Source: Oceanospirillaceae bacterium
GTDB lineage: Bacteria; Pseudomonadota; Gammaproteobacteria; Pseudomonadales; Balneatricaceae
Length of the DNA stretch: 64,000 nt
Direction: 5' to 3'
Assembly (NCBI GenBank): GCA_018647765.1
Contig: JABGSN010000015.1
Location: 1-64,000, forward strand
Positions 1 to 8,696 of the stretch are shown here, one piece after another. The notes under the pieces are model-generated. The model had not been told where the DNA came from and did not search any database. It worked only from the letters and a program-made list of their open reading frames with translations. The position numbers and the translations under genes were made by a program. Numbering within the stretch: the first letter of the stretch is position 1; each line of letters opens with the position of its first letter.

Positions 1-168
1 CACCTACAGGGGCGCACAGCAAATCCAGAGGAAGTGGCCAACACTGTACTGTTCCTCTGCTCAGACAAAGCTTCGTTCATTAACGGCACCGACATTCGCG
101 TAGACGGTGGCTACAGCACCATGGGGCCAGAAGGTTCGGAACCAGCAATCCCTAAATTAATGGAGTAA
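1..168 (+). CDS. SDR family oxidoreductase, C-terminal fragment cut by the window edge
   Basis: The reading frame is open from base 1 and gives 55 residues ending in a TAA stop. It carries the usual end of a short-chain dehydrogenase/reductase: the helix [18 protein letters not shown], then the [15 protein letters not shown] segment that closes the Rossmann core and borders the substrate pocket. The coenzyme motif and the Tyr-Lys pair lie outside the window, so substrate and NAD/NADP preference cannot be read. It ends 43 bp before a flavin monooxygenase on the same strand, so it probably belongs to the same small catabolic operon, perhaps oxidising an alcohol to the ketone used next. That role is inference. 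Confidence 0.85.
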   Translation, partial: HLQGRTANPEEVANTVLFLCSDKASFINGTDIRVDGGYSTMGPEGSEPAIPKLME

Positions 169-211
169 TGAACACGGCAGCAATCTACCAACAATAACAA
201 TTGGAGTAGTC

Positions 212-1705
212 ATGACATCTTTACATATCGGCATCATCGGCGGCGGCTTCGCTGGCCTTAGCTCTGCCAAAATCTTTAAAACTTTTGGCCATTCCGTCAC
301 CTTATTTGAAAAAGAAGGTGACGTGGGTGGTGTTTGGAGCGCGTCACGACGTTACCCTGGACTCACAACTCAAAACGTACGGTCTACTTATGCACTATCT
401 GACTTTCCGTACCCCAAAGGATACCCTGAGTGGCCTTCAGGCGAGCAGGTACAGAAATATTTGCACAGTTATTGTGAAAAATTTTCTTTGCTGGCTGACA
501 TTCGATTCAACCATTTAGTCACCAGCGCTACTCAAGGCGAAGATGGCCGCTGGTATGTACAAGTTACCGACACTCACCTGAATCAGACAAGCGACCACGT
601 GTTTGACTATCTGCTGATATGCAACGGCATATTTTCACAGCCTGCGATCCCCACCTTTGATGGTGCTAAGGAGTATATCGAACAAGGCGGCAATATTTAT
701 CATACCAGTGAGTTCACCAATATCGATCAGGCACACGGCAAGCATGTGGCCGTAGTGGGTTACGGCAAGTCTTCCTGCGATGTAGCTCAAGCGGTTAGTT
801 CCGTCAGTGCTAGCACTACTGTAGTGGCCCGCAGCCTGATTTGGAAAGTACCGAAAAAGCTATTTAATGTCCTAAATTACAAATTTTTATTGCTCACCAG
901 ACTTGGTGAAGCCTTATTTGAATATATTCGCTTACGCGGCGCAGAAGCATTCCTGCACGGACCTGGAAACGTCATCCGTAAATCAATGCTGGGCCAAGTC
1001 CAATGGGTAATCACCAAGCAATGCAAATTAAATGAATTAGGGCTACACCCACAAAAACCATTTGAAACCATTGCCCGCAGTACTGTTAGTTTAGTCACTG
1101 AAGGTTTTTTTGAAAACATCAGTAAGGGCACCATTAAGGTTGCCAAAAACACCAGCATTAAACATCTGAAAATGGCGGATGGAAAGGGGCAAGCCGAATT
1201 GGACAATGGTGACACCATCGACGCTGACTTGGTTATTTGCGGCACCGGATGGTGCCAATCCGTGCCTTTTCTAGAACCTCATATGAACGCCCAAATCACC
1301 GATAAGCAAGGCAACTTCAGACTTTACCGCTCAATGATTCCTGTGGGGGTCACTAACCTCGCATTTAATGGCTATAACTCCTCGTTCTTTAGCCAGCTCA
1401 ATTGCGAAATTGGCGCGCTTTGGATCATTGATCTAATCTCCGGGAAACTCGAACTACCGGATGCTACGAAACAAAACCAAATCATCGACGAGCGTTTGGC
1501 CTGGATGCATAAACGGACCGACGGTAAGCACTGCAAAGGCACCAATATCATTCCTTTTTCAATCCACCATATTGATGAACTTCTGGTGGATATGAAGCTG
1601 ACTTTGGGGCCTTTAACCCGATTCAAGCAGTGGCTTATGCCGATCAACCCTGGGGACTTCGCTAGCGCCACTACCAAGCTATTACGCCGCCACAAAGGAA
1701 ACTAA
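212..1705 (+). CDS. Flavin-containing / Baeyer-Villiger-type monooxygenase
   Basis: A 497-residue FAD- and NADPH-dependent monooxygenase. The FAD Rossmann motif GIIGGGFAGL is at residues 7-16. A second dinucleotide motif, VAVVGYGKSSCDVA, near residue 180 is expected for NADPH. Just before it, IYHTSEFTN resembles the family fingerprint around F-x-G-x3-H-x3-(Y/F). Length fits FMO and BVMO relatives. ATG 212 follows a GGAG ribosome binding site. The family oxygenates soft nucleophiles or inserts oxygen next to ketones; the sequence does not tell which. It is followed after 3 bp by a dienelactone-hydrolase fusion and preceded by an SDR tail, consistent with alcohol to ketone to ester/lactone to acid, but that route is inferred. 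Confidence 0.8.
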   Translation: MTSLHIGIIGGGFAGLSSAKIFKTFGHSVTLFEKEGDVGGVWSASRRYPGLTTQNVRSTYALSDFPYPKGYPEWPSGEQVQKYLHSYCEKFSLLADIRFNHLVTSATQGEDGRWYVQVTDTHLNQTSDHVFDYLLICNGIFSQPAIPTFDGAKEYIEQGGNIYHTSEFTNIDQAHGKHVAVVGYGKSSCDVAQAVSSVSASTTVVARSLIWKVPKKLFNVLNYKFLLLTRLGEALFEYIRLRGAEAFLHGPGNVIRKSMLGQVQWVITKQCKLNELGLHPQKPFETIARSTVSLVTEGFFENISKGTIKVAKNTSIKHLKMADGKGQAELDNGDTIDADLVICGTGWCQSVPFLEPHMNAQITDKQGNFRLYRSMIPVGVTNLAFNGYNSSFFSQLNCEIGALWIIDLISGKLELPDATKQNQIIDERLAWMHKRTDGKHCKGTNIIPFSIHHIDELLVDMKLTLGPLTRFKQWLMPINPGDFASATTKLLRRHKGN

Positions 1706-1708
1706 GCT

Positions 1709-2950
1709 ATGACCACGTCTACCATAACCATTACCTCCGCTGATGGCGGTGAATTTGAAGCCTACCTATCTGTGCCTGAGTCGGGTAAGGGGCCAGGCTT
1801 GGTATTATTGCAAGAGATTTTTGGAATAAATGCCTATATGCGAGATATGGCCGACTACTTTGCCGAGGAAGGCTATACGGTAATTGTGCCCGACTTATTT
1901 TGGCGCTTACAGCCCGGACTAGACTTAGGCTATGGCGAACAAGATTTTCAAACCGCATTTGGTTACTATCAGAAGTTCGATGTTGACCAAAGCATCAAGG
2001 ACGTTCAAGACACTATTAACCACCTCAAAACGCTGCCCCAACAAGTAGGTAAGGTGGGTACATTGGGCTATTGTTTAGGTGGCAAGTTGGCCTTTTTGAC
2101 AGCTGCCCGAACGGATATAGATTGTGCCATTTCCTACTACGGAGTCGGTATTGACGAGCACTTGGATGAGGTAGATCACATCACCTGCCCGATGGCCATG
2201 CACTTTGCGGAACTAGACCAGTTTGCACCAGCTACAGCTGTTAAAGCGATCAGCGAGGCTTGTGCTGGAAATTCTGCACTGGAGATATACCAATACCCAG
2301 GCGTCAATCATGCCTTTGCTACCCCCGAGCGAGATAGCTACCACAAACCTTCGGCTCAAATAGCCTACACCAGAAGCATCTCCTTGCTACGGCGAGAAAT
2401 GGGTCCTCTATATGACCTAAGTCAATTGTGGGATACCCATTGCTTACATGAATTTGCTACCCGTGACGTTGACGCCACAATGGCTACCATGGTGGCGCAA
2501 CCATATGTGAATCACATCCCCACCATGACCGGCGGCGTTGGCCACAACCACCTCAAACGATTCTATAAATACCACTTTGTTGATGCAAATCCTGAGGATA
2601 CCAATTTAATTCCCATTTCTAGGACCATCGGAACCGACCGCATTGTCGACGAATTGCTTTTTTGTTTCACTCACACCTGTGAAATAGACTGGATGCTTCC
2701 AGGCATTGCACCTACAGGCAAAAGAGTAGAGATACCTTTGGTCGCCATCGTTTGTTTTCGTGGTGATAAGCTGTATCACGAGCACATTTACTGGGACCAA
2801 GCATCGGTATTGGTACAAATCGGTAAGCTCGACCCACAAGGGCTACCTGTGGCAGGCATCGAGACCGCGCACAAATTGCTGGACGAAAACCTGCCCTCAA
2901 ATACGCTAATGTCTAACTCTTGGCCATCCAGCGCGAACAAACCGCTGTAA
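1709..2950 (+). CDS. Dienelactone hydrolase fused to an NTF2/SnoaL-like domain
   Basis: 413 residues in two parts. Residues 1 to about 230 are a dienelactone hydrolase (alpha/beta hydrolase with a Cys nucleophile). The triad is visible as Cys122 in GYCLGG, Asp170 in FAELDQF and His201 in GVNHAFA, almost exactly the spacing of the classic enzyme, and Glu36 in LLQEIFG is also kept. Residues from about 235 to 395 form an alpha+beta domain (HEFATRDVDATMATM, then HEHIYWDQASVLVQIG near the end) that looks like an NTF2/SnoaL fold. Stand-alone dienelactone hydrolases are about 230-240 residues, so the gene is a fusion. It lies 3 bp after the monooxygenase. The likely role is hydrolysis of a lactone or ester from that enzyme; the natural substrate is unknown. 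Confidence 0.85.
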   Translation: MTTSTITITSADGGEFEAYLSVPESGKGPGLVLLQEIFGINAYMRDMADYFAEEGYTVIVPDLFWRLQPGLDLGYGEQDFQTAFGYYQKFDVDQSIKDVQDTINHLKTLPQQVGKVGTLGYCLGGKLAFLTAARTDIDCAISYYGVGIDEHLDEVDHITCPMAMHFAELDQFAPATAVKAISEACAGNSALEIYQYPGVNHAFATPERDSYHKPSAQIAYTRSISLLRREMGPLYDLSQLWDTHCLHEFATRDVDATMATMVAQPYVNHIPTMTGGVGHNHLKRFYKYHFVDANPEDTNLIPISRTIGTDRIVDELLFCFTHTCEIDWMLPGIAPTGKRVEIPLVAIVCFRGDKLYHEHIYWDQASVLVQIGKLDPQGLPVAGIETAHKLLDENLPSNTLMSNSWPSSANKPL

Positions 2951-3073
2951 TACTGCGCCAATTACTCTTGTAGAATGCCTACCAAAAGCCTCCTCTTTGT
3001 GTGCCCACGCAGGCGGATAGGTTTCAGCGTTTTCAATATACGGCGCGTTGGCATAAGCATCATCCCAGTTCAT
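2951..3073 (-). pseudogene. Truncated alpha/beta hydrolase (arylformamidase-like) remnant
   Basis: On the minus strand an ATG at 3073, preceded by AGAGGG at good spacing, opens about 30 codons reading MNWDDAYANAPYIENAETYP and then PAWAHKEEAF. This looks like the N-terminus of arylformamidase/BD-FAE-type alpha/beta hydrolases, which start with a W-D-x-A-Y-x-N block and a P-x-x-W-A segment. The frame then runs into unrelated residues and into the 3' end of the convergent dienelactone hydrolase gene. No HGGYW or GxSxG motif follows, so nearly all of the enzyme is gone. Its start faces the palindrome at 3124-3168, so it was probably divergently transcribed from the 2-aminobenzoyl-CoA operon. The family call rests on recalled similarity. 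Confidence 0.6.
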
Positions 3074-3123
3074 CGTTGTTCGACCCTCTTGTTCTGATAC
3101 GGGTGAATTAAAATGGCTCAAGC

Positions 3124-3168
3124 ATTTACTTTAAGCATAAACTATATTAGTTTAAGCTTAAAGTAAAT
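3124..3168. promoter_or_regulatory. Double palindromic operator, probably for the MarR regulator
   Basis: A 19-bp arm (3124-3142), a 7-bp AT spacer and a second 19-bp arm (3150-3168) form an inverted repeat with one mismatch. Each arm also contains its own small palindrome, TTTAAGCTTAAA on the right and TTTAAGCATAAA on the left, so there are two tandem dyads as well as one large one. It lies 30 bp upstream of the monooxygenase/reductase ATG and about 50 bp upstream of the divergent hydrolase remnant. MarR dimers bind such short AT-rich dyads, and a marR gene is the third gene of this operon, so autoregulation with release by an aryl-CoA ligand is the natural inference. Confidence 0.7.
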
Positions 3169-3198
3169 ATTTAGACCTTAACACCAGAGCACACGATC

Positions 3199-5508
3199 AT
3201 GAAGATAGCTTGTATAGGTGGCGGCCCGGCAGGGCTTTATTTTGCCATTAGCATGAAATTGCGCGACCCCAGCCACCAAATTTTGTTAATCGAAAGAAAC
3301 CGGCCAGACGATACCTTTGGCTGGGGTGTGGTGTTATCCGACGAAGCACTAGCTAATGTTGACCACAACGACCCTATTAGTGCGCGTGCCATTCGTGATG
3401 AATTTGCCTATTGGGACGATGTAGCCGTGGTTAAAGACGGCACTCGCAATGTGTCCAGTGGGCATGGATTTTGTGGCATTGGACGCATGAAGTTATTACA
3501 AATATTGCAACACCGAGCGCTGGAGCTAGGTGTTGAGTTGCGCTTTGAAACCGAAGCCGCCGATTACGAAGAGTACATGGCCGAGTACGATCTAGTGGTT
3601 GCGTCTGACGGTTTACGGTCTAAAGCGCGGGTTCAATTTGCGACGGTGTTTGAGCCTCAAATAGATGAACGTTTATGCCATTTTATTTGGCTTGGCACAC
3701 ATCAAAAGTTTGACGACGCATTTACCTTTATTTTTGAAAAAACCAAACATGGCTGGGTCTGGGCCCATGCTTACCAATTTAGCGACGACACCGCCACCTT
3801 TATTGTAGAGTGTAGCAAAACCACGTTTGAAGCTTTTGGTTTTGCCGGTTTGACTCAAAAAGAGTCCATCGCCATTTGCGAAGAGATCTTTAAGGACCAT
3901 TTAGGTGGCCACGACCTGATGACTAATGCCAACCACATTCGTGGTTCTGCATGGATCAACTTCCCACGTGTGTTGTGTAATCGCTGGTCACACAAAAACC
4001 TAGTATTGATGGGAGATGCGGCCGCAACAGCTCACTTTTCCATCGGTTCCGGCAGTCGTCTTGCGTTCGACAGTGCCATTGCCTTAGCAGACTATATAGA
4101 CCAAGAAGCAGACCTACCCAATGCATTCACCAAGTACGAAAATGACCGTCGTTTAGAGGTACTTCGTTTACAGTCGGCTGCTCGTAACTCGATGGAATGG
4201 TTCGAACAGGTCGAGCGTTATTTAGACTTGGATCCCATGCAGTTTAGCTATGCATTACTCACTCGATCACAGCGCATCAGCCACGAAAACCTACGCTTGC
4301 GTGACCCCCAATGGTTAGCCGAAGCCGAGCAATGGTTCCAGAAACAGGGTAACAACACGGGCAGTCAACGCAGCCCTATGTTCACGCCATACCGGGTGCG
4401 CGGGCTTAACCTTAGCAACCGCATTGTAGTGTCACCCATGGCGCAATATAAAGCCCACAATGGCTGCCCCACAGACTGGCACTTAGTGCATTATGGCAGC
4501 TTAGCCAAAGGCGGCGCGGGTTTGGTTTATGTGGAAATGACCTGTACTAGCGCCGATGGCCGCATTACTGAAGGCTGCCCTGGGCTTTATGCGCCAGAAC
4601 ATGTGATTGCGTGGAGTAAAGTCACCGATTTCGTACATCAAGAAAGCAGCGCCAAAATTTGCCTGCAATTAGGCCATGCTGGCCCTAAAGGTTCTACCCA
4701 ACGAGGCTGGGAGACTATGGACGCGCCCCTAACAAAAGGCAACTGGCCCCTCAAAGCCGCTTCGCCCGTGGCATGGTCTGCCGCTAATCAAGTTCCCTTA
4801 GCCATGACTGAAGCTATGATGATTGAGGTCACAAATGACTTCGTTCGCGCCGCCAAAATGGGCCTTGAGGCGGGTTTCGACATGGTTGAATTACACTGTG
4901 CCCATGGCTATTTGCTGTCTTCGTTCATTACGCCTTTAACCAACAAGCGAGAAGATCAATATGGTGGCAGCTTGGAAAACCGCCTGCGGTTTCCTTTGCG
5001 TGTATTTGCTGCAATTCGAGGCGTGTTACCGGCAGACATGCCAATGTCCGTGCGTATTTCAGCCCACGATTGGGTAGGTGTGGAAGGCATGGACCCCACT
5101 CAAGCGGTGGCCGTAGCCCGAGCCTTTAAACAAGCCGGAGCGGACATCATCGACGTGTCTAGTGGCCAAACCAGCACTCAAGCCCAACCTGTGTATGGGC
5201 GTATGTATCAGACGCCCTTTGCCGATCAAATTCGTCATGAAGCGAACATCCCCACCATGACCGTCGGTAATATTTTTGAAGCCGACCATGCCAACTCTAT
5301 TCTTATGGCAGGCCGAGCCGATTTAGTGTGTTTAGCGCGGCCTCATTTGGCCAACCCCTATTGGACCCATCATGCCGCCGCACAGCTCGGTGACGAGCAA
5401 CAACAGTGGCCATTACCCTATGGTCCCGGCAAAGATCAGTTACATCGCTTAGCTCAGATAGAAGCTCAAAAAGCGTTACAAGCCAGTTCAGAAATAGGCA
5501 AGGTATAG
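3199..5508 (+). CDS. Bifunctional 2-aminobenzoyl-CoA (or salicylyl-CoA) monooxygenase/reductase
   Basis: 769 residues in two enzymes. Residues 1 to about 385 are a class A FAD hydroxylase: [11 protein letters not shown] near the start and [19 protein letters not shown] near residue 275, the GD motif that contacts FAD ribityl. Residues from about 395 on are an Old Yellow Enzyme/NADH:flavin oxidoreductase: [20 protein letters not shown], the [20 protein letters not shown] loop and a C-terminal phosphate-binding segment. Family knowledge: this fusion is anthraniloyl-CoA monooxygenase (EC 1.14.13.40) of Azoarcus evansii, which hydroxylates 2-aminobenzoyl-CoA at C5 and then reduces the ring; databases often call relatives salicylyl-CoA 5-hydroxylase. 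The aminobenzoate assignment is preferred because a matching CoA ligase and beta-oxidation genes follow. First gene of the operon, right after the operator. Confidence 0.88.
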   Translation: MKIACIGGGPAGLYFAISMKLRDPSHQILLIERNRPDDTFGWGVVLSDEALANVDHNDPISARAIRDEFAYWDDVAVVKDGTRNVSSGHGFCGIGRMKLLQILQHRALELGVELRFETEAADYEEYMAEYDLVVASDGLRSKARVQFATVFEPQIDERLCHFIWLGTHQKFDDAFTFIFEKTKHGWVWAHAYQFSDDTATFIVECSKTTFEAFGFAGLTQKESIAICEEIFKDHLGGHDLMTNANHIRGSAWINFPRVLCNRWSHKNLVLMGDAAATAHFSIGSGSRLAFDSAIALADYIDQEADLPNAFTKYENDRRLEVLRLQSAARNSMEWFEQVERYLDLDPMQFSYALLTRSQRISHENLRLRDPQWLAEAEQWFQKQGNNTGSQRSPMFTPYRVRGLNLSNRIVVSPMAQYKAHNGCPTDWHLVHYGSLAKGGAGLVYVEMTCTSADGRITEGCPGLYAPEHVIAWSKVTDFVHQESSAKICLQLGHAGPKGSTQRGWETMDAPLTKGNWPLKAASPVAWSAANQVPLAMTEAMMIEVTNDFVRAAKMGLEAGFDMVELHCAHGYLLSSFITPLTNKREDQYGGSLENRLRFPLRVFAAIRGVLPADMPMSVRISAHDWVGVEGMDPTQAVAVARAFKQAGADIIDVSSGQTSTQAQPVYGRMYQTPFADQIRHEANIPTMTVGNIFEADHANSILMAGRADLVCLARPHLANPYWTHHAAAQLGDEQQQWPLPYGPGKDQLHRLAQIEAQKALQASSEIGKV

Positions 5509-5509
5509 T

Positions 5510-6262
5510 ATGAATTTAACAAACCAACACGCCCTAGTCACAGGGGCAGGCTCGGGCGTAGGCCTTGCCATCGCTCAACAGTTGGACGCACAAGGTTGCC
5601 GCTTAACCTTATGTGGCCGTAATGAAGCGCCGCTGAAACAACTGGCCGCCAGCTTCACCAACGCCCAGTATGTCACCTGTGACGTGAGTGATAGAGCTTC
5701 ATTGGACGCTGCCTTAGAGCAAGCACGCTTAACCTTTGGGCCTTTTTCAATCGCCATTGCTAATGCTGGCAGTGCCGAAGCTCGCCCCTTTAGAAAGCTG
5801 TCGCAACAGGATTGGCAACAGGCCATGGGGGTTAACCTTGACGGTTGTTTTAATACATTCCAAGCCGTTTTACCTGATCTGTTAGAACAAGGTTGTGGAC
5901 GTTTAATTGCGGTGTCTTCTACCGCTGGTTTGCGCGGCTATAAGTATGCCGCCGCCTATAGCGCTGCCAAGCACGGTGTCATTGGTTTGGTAAAATCTTT
6001 AGCCATTGAATTAGGCCCAAAAAACATTACCACTAACGCAGTATGCCCAGGCTTTACCGACACGCCACTATTACAACGCAGCATCGAGCAAATCATGCAG
6101 GCCACTTCAATCAGCCGTCAAAACGCCGAACAACAACTACTTCAAGGCAACCCCATAAGCCGCTTTACTACTCCCGAAGAGGTCGCTTCTGCCGTGGTGT
6201 TTATGTGCCAAACGTCGGCCTGCAATGGCCACACACTGACACTCGATGGAGGAGCGCCATAA
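5510..6262 (+). CDS. SDR family oxidoreductase of the aminobenzoyl-CoA operon
   Basis: 250 residues, a complete classical SDR. The coenzyme motif TGAGSGVG is at about residues 11-18, NAG near residue 85, the catalytic YSAAK near residue 153 and PGFTDTPL after it, and it ends with the GHTLTLDGG tail. It starts one base after the monooxygenase/reductase stop, so it is co-transcribed. In 2-aminobenzoyl-CoA and related CoA-dependent ring degradation an SDR acts as a 3-hydroxyacyl-CoA or alicyclic alcohol dehydrogenase after ring reduction. That role here comes from position, not from a substrate-specific motif. Confidence 0.85.
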   Translation: MNLTNQHALVTGAGSGVGLAIAQQLDAQGCRLTLCGRNEAPLKQLAASFTNAQYVTCDVSDRASLDAALEQARLTFGPFSIAIANAGSAEARPFRKLSQQDWQQAMGVNLDGCFNTFQAVLPDLLEQGCGRLIAVSSTAGLRGYKYAAAYSAAKHGVIGLVKSLAIELGPKNITTNAVCPGFTDTPLLQRSIEQIMQATSISRQNAEQQLLQGNPISRFTTPEEVASAVVFMCQTSACNGHTLTLDGGAP

Positions 6263-6718
6263 ATGCATAATCACTATGCGGCCAATACCCGCCAGCACTT
6301 ACGCGTGTGGCTAAAACTGCTCAAAACCAGCGGCAACATTGAAGCCGTATTACGCGAACGGCTAAAGCGAGAGTGTGGCACTACCTTGCCACGATTTGAT
6401 GTGATGGCGGCCTTAGACCATCACCCTGCAGGCCTACGTATGACTGAGCTGTCGGAATTCTTGATGGTCTCTAATGGCAACGTCACCGGCATTGTTAATC
6501 GACTCGCAGAAGATGGCCTAGTTGAACGCACCCAAGACTCACAAGACCGCCGCGCTCAAACGGTCTGCCTTAGCCCCAGTGGCCACACAGAATTTCAACA
6601 TTTGGCAAAGCTCCACGCCCAATGGATCGACGATATTATGCAACCGTTAAATGTGGAGCAGTCAGACACGCTAATGGCCTTGCTAGAACAACTTACAGAA
6701 CTTGAGGTATCCTCATAA
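6263..6718 (+). CDS. MarR family transcriptional regulator
   Basis: 151 residues with the winged-helix layout of MarR proteins: an N-terminal dimer helix, [20 protein letters not shown] leading into the recognition helix ([20 protein letters not shown]), the wing with the [13 protein letters not shown] signature (consensus D-x-R-x3-V-x-L-T-x-x-G), and a long C-terminal dimer helix. It begins directly after the SDR stop and its own stop overlaps the next start (TAATG), so it sits inside the operon it likely controls. The double palindrome at 3124-3168 is the obvious target. Related MarR proteins in CoA-dependent aromatic pathways are relieved by the aryl-CoA intermediate; that ligand is inferred. 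Confidence 0.9.
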   Translation: MHNHYAANTRQHLRVWLKLLKTSGNIEAVLRERLKRECGTTLPRFDVMAALDHHPAGLRMTELSEFLMVSNGNVTGIVNRLAEDGLVERTQDSQDRRAQTVCLSPSGHTEFQHLAKLHAQWIDDIMQPLNVEQSDTLMALLEQLTELEVSS

Positions 6719-7530
6719 TGAGCGCATTAGACCACTTCAGCGCCAGCCATTTCGACTGGCAATGTGTAGCAGGCATCGGCACCATCCGCCTCAATCGACC
6801 AGAACGAAAGAACCCACTAACCTTTGAAAGCTATGCTGAATTAAAAAACCTATTTCATTACGTGGCTCAACAAGACACCATCAAAACCATTGTTATCTTA
6901 CCCAACGGAGGCAATTTTTGTTCTGGTGGTGATGTGCATGACATTATTGGGCCTCTATTAGACAAGGATACCAAAGGCCTGTTTCAATTCACCCGTCTGA
7001 CCGGCGACTTAGTTAAGTCTATGCTCACCTGTGGCAAACCCATTATTGCAGCGGTAGACGGTGTTGCCGTGGGTGCCGGGGCGATCCTTGCAATGGCCAG
7101 CGATTTACGTATCGTCACACCTCAAGCGAAAACCGCCTTTCTTTTTACGCGAGTGGGGTTGGGTGGCTGCGACATGGGTGCTTGCGCCCTATTACCACGA
7201 ATCATTGGCCAATCCAGAGCGGCAGACCTGCTCTACACTGGCCGCAGCATGAGTGCCGAAGAAGGCGAACGCTGGGGTTTTTATAACCGCATTGTTGAAC
7301 CCAACGAGCTTGAAGCAACGGCCAATAAGATGGCCTCTCAAATTGCACGGGGCCCAAGTTTTGGCCATATGATGACCAAGACACAACTCAACCACGAATG
7401 GAACATGGCGCCAGAACAGGCCATTGAAGCCGAAGCGCAAGCCCAAGCTCTGTGTATGCAAACACAAGATTTCGGCCGTGCTTACCAAGCCTTTATCAAT
7501 AAACAACAACCTTGTTTTGAGGGTGATTAA
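6718..7530 (+). CDS. Enoyl-CoA hydratase/isomerase family protein
   Basis: 270 residues with the crotonase fold. Visible family features are [19 protein letters not shown] near residue 30, the oxyanion-hole segment [11 protein letters not shown] near residue 67 and [20 protein letters not shown] near residue 110. After the latter, [16 protein letters not shown] sits where classical hydratases carry a catalytic Glu. One Glu of the two-Glu hydratase pair is not evident, so isomerase or C-C hydrolase activity is also possible. Coupled to marR by a 1-bp overlap and to the acyl-CoA dehydrogenase by a 1-bp overlap. In this operon it should act on the alicyclic CoA ester made after ring reduction. 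Confidence 0.85.
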   Translation: MSALDHFSASHFDWQCVAGIGTIRLNRPERKNPLTFESYAELKNLFHYVAQQDTIKTIVILPNGGNFCSGGDVHDIIGPLLDKDTKGLFQFTRLTGDLVKSMLTCGKPIIAAVDGVAVGAGAILAMASDLRIVTPQAKTAFLFTRVGLGGCDMGACALLPRIIGQSRAADLLYTGRSMSAEEGERWGFYNRIVEPNELEATANKMASQIARGPSFGHMMTKTQLNHEWNMAPEQAIEAEAQAQALCMQTQDFGRAYQAFINKQQPCFEGD

Positions 7531-8696
7531 TGATGCAACGCGATACTAGTTTTCTTAACTGGCCCTTTTTTGACGACCATCATCGGCAACTCTCGGCGCA
7601 TTTAGAGCAATGGTGTGAGGCACACCTACCCGTTGATCATACTGATATTGATCAGGCATGCATTAACTTAGTGCAGATGTTGGGATCGGGAGGCTGGCTT
7701 AAGCACAGCGCTATAGACCCTGAGTTAACTACGGCCCAGGCACTGGATGTGCGCAGTTTATGCCTCATTCGCGAAACCTTAGCCCGCCATGATGCATTGG
7801 CCGATTTTGCCTTTGCCATGCAAGGCCTTGGCACTGGTGCGATTAGCCTATTTGGTACCGCTGAACAACAGCAGTGGCTACACAAAACCCGTGCCGGCGA
7901 AGCCCTTGCAGGTTTTGCTCTAACGGAGCCTCAATCAGGCTCAGATGTGGCAAACATTGAGTTAAGCGCCACTTTCGATGGCGATAGTTACGTACTAAAT
8001 GGCGAAAAAAAATGGATTTCTAATGGGGGCATCGCCGACCTGTATTGCGTATTTGCCCGCACTGGCGAGGCCGCTGGCGCCAAAGGGTTATCGGCATTTT
8101 TGGTACCTGCGGATAGCGCGGGCCTAAGCGTGGTCGAACGCTTACATACCATTGCCCCCCACCCCCTAGCCAAGCTTTCATTTAACGATGTAACGGTGCA
8201 TACAAGCCAGTTGCTTGGCAAAGCCGGCGACGGTTTTAAGGTGGCCATGTCGGTGCTCGATATTTTCCGTTCAAGCGTAGGTGCCGCAGCCTTAGGCATG
8301 GCACGCCGAGCCTTGCACGAAGCGTTAGAACGTAGCCAAAACCGACATTTGTTTGGCGCGCCACTCAACGATTTGCAAATGGTGCAAGGTCATTTAGCCG
8401 ACATGGCCACGCAGATTGATGCGGCAGCACTGTTGGTCTATCGCGCTGCTTGGACCAAAGACCAAGGCGTGAGCAGAGTGTCCAAAGAGGCTGCAATGGC
8501 CAAACTGTATGCCACAGAGATGGCCCAACAGGTGATCGATCAAGCAGTACAAATCCATGGTGCAGAAGGCGTTAGGAGTGGTTCAACGGTGGAAAGTTTA
8601 TACCGAGAAATTAGAGCCTTAAGAATTTATGAAGGCGCCACCGACGTACAAAAGATCATTATCGCCAAACAATTACAAGCAGGAGCACAGGCATGA
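7530..8696 (+). CDS. Acyl-CoA dehydrogenase
   Basis: 388 residues, normal length for the FAD-dependent acyl-CoA dehydrogenase family. The FAD/substrate signature GFALTEPQSGSDVANIEL is near residue 130, followed by LNGEKKWISNGG and then the C-terminal helical domain with VQIHGAEGVRSGSTVESLYR and RALRIYEGATDVQKI. The Glu of YEGATD is where many family members place the catalytic base. The start is ATG 7530 overlapping the previous stop, or ATG 7533 next to it. It introduces or removes a double bond in a CoA thioester and passes electrons to ETF. Position between hydratase and ligase fits beta-oxidation of the reduced aminobenzoyl-CoA product. Confidence 0.9.
   Translation: MMQRDTSFLNWPFFDDHHRQLSAHLEQWCEAHLPVDHTDIDQACINLVQMLGSGGWLKHSAIDPELTTAQALDVRSLCLIRETLARHDALADFAFAMQGLGTGAISLFGTAEQQQWLHKTRAGEALAGFALTEPQSGSDVANIELSATFDGDSYVLNGEKKWISNGGIADLYCVFARTGEAAGAKGLSAFLVPADSAGLSVVERLHTIAPHPLAKLSFNDVTVHTSQLLGKAGDGFKVAMSVLDIFRSSVGAAALGMARRALHEALERSQNRHLFGAPLNDLQMVQGHLADMATQIDAAALLVYRAAWTKDQGVSRVSKEAAMAKLYATEMAQQVIDQAVQIHGAEGVRSGSTVESLYREIRALRIYEGATDVQKIIIAKQLQAGAQA

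Noticed and set aside
877..1245. 122-aa minus-strand frame inside the flavin monooxygenase gene
   Set aside because: It is antisense to a complete, motif-bearing gene, has no ribosome binding site and no recognisable motif.
7988..8368. 126-aa minus-strand frame inside the acyl-CoA dehydrogenase gene
   Set aside because: Antisense shadow with Ser/Ala-rich composition reflecting the codon pattern of the real gene.
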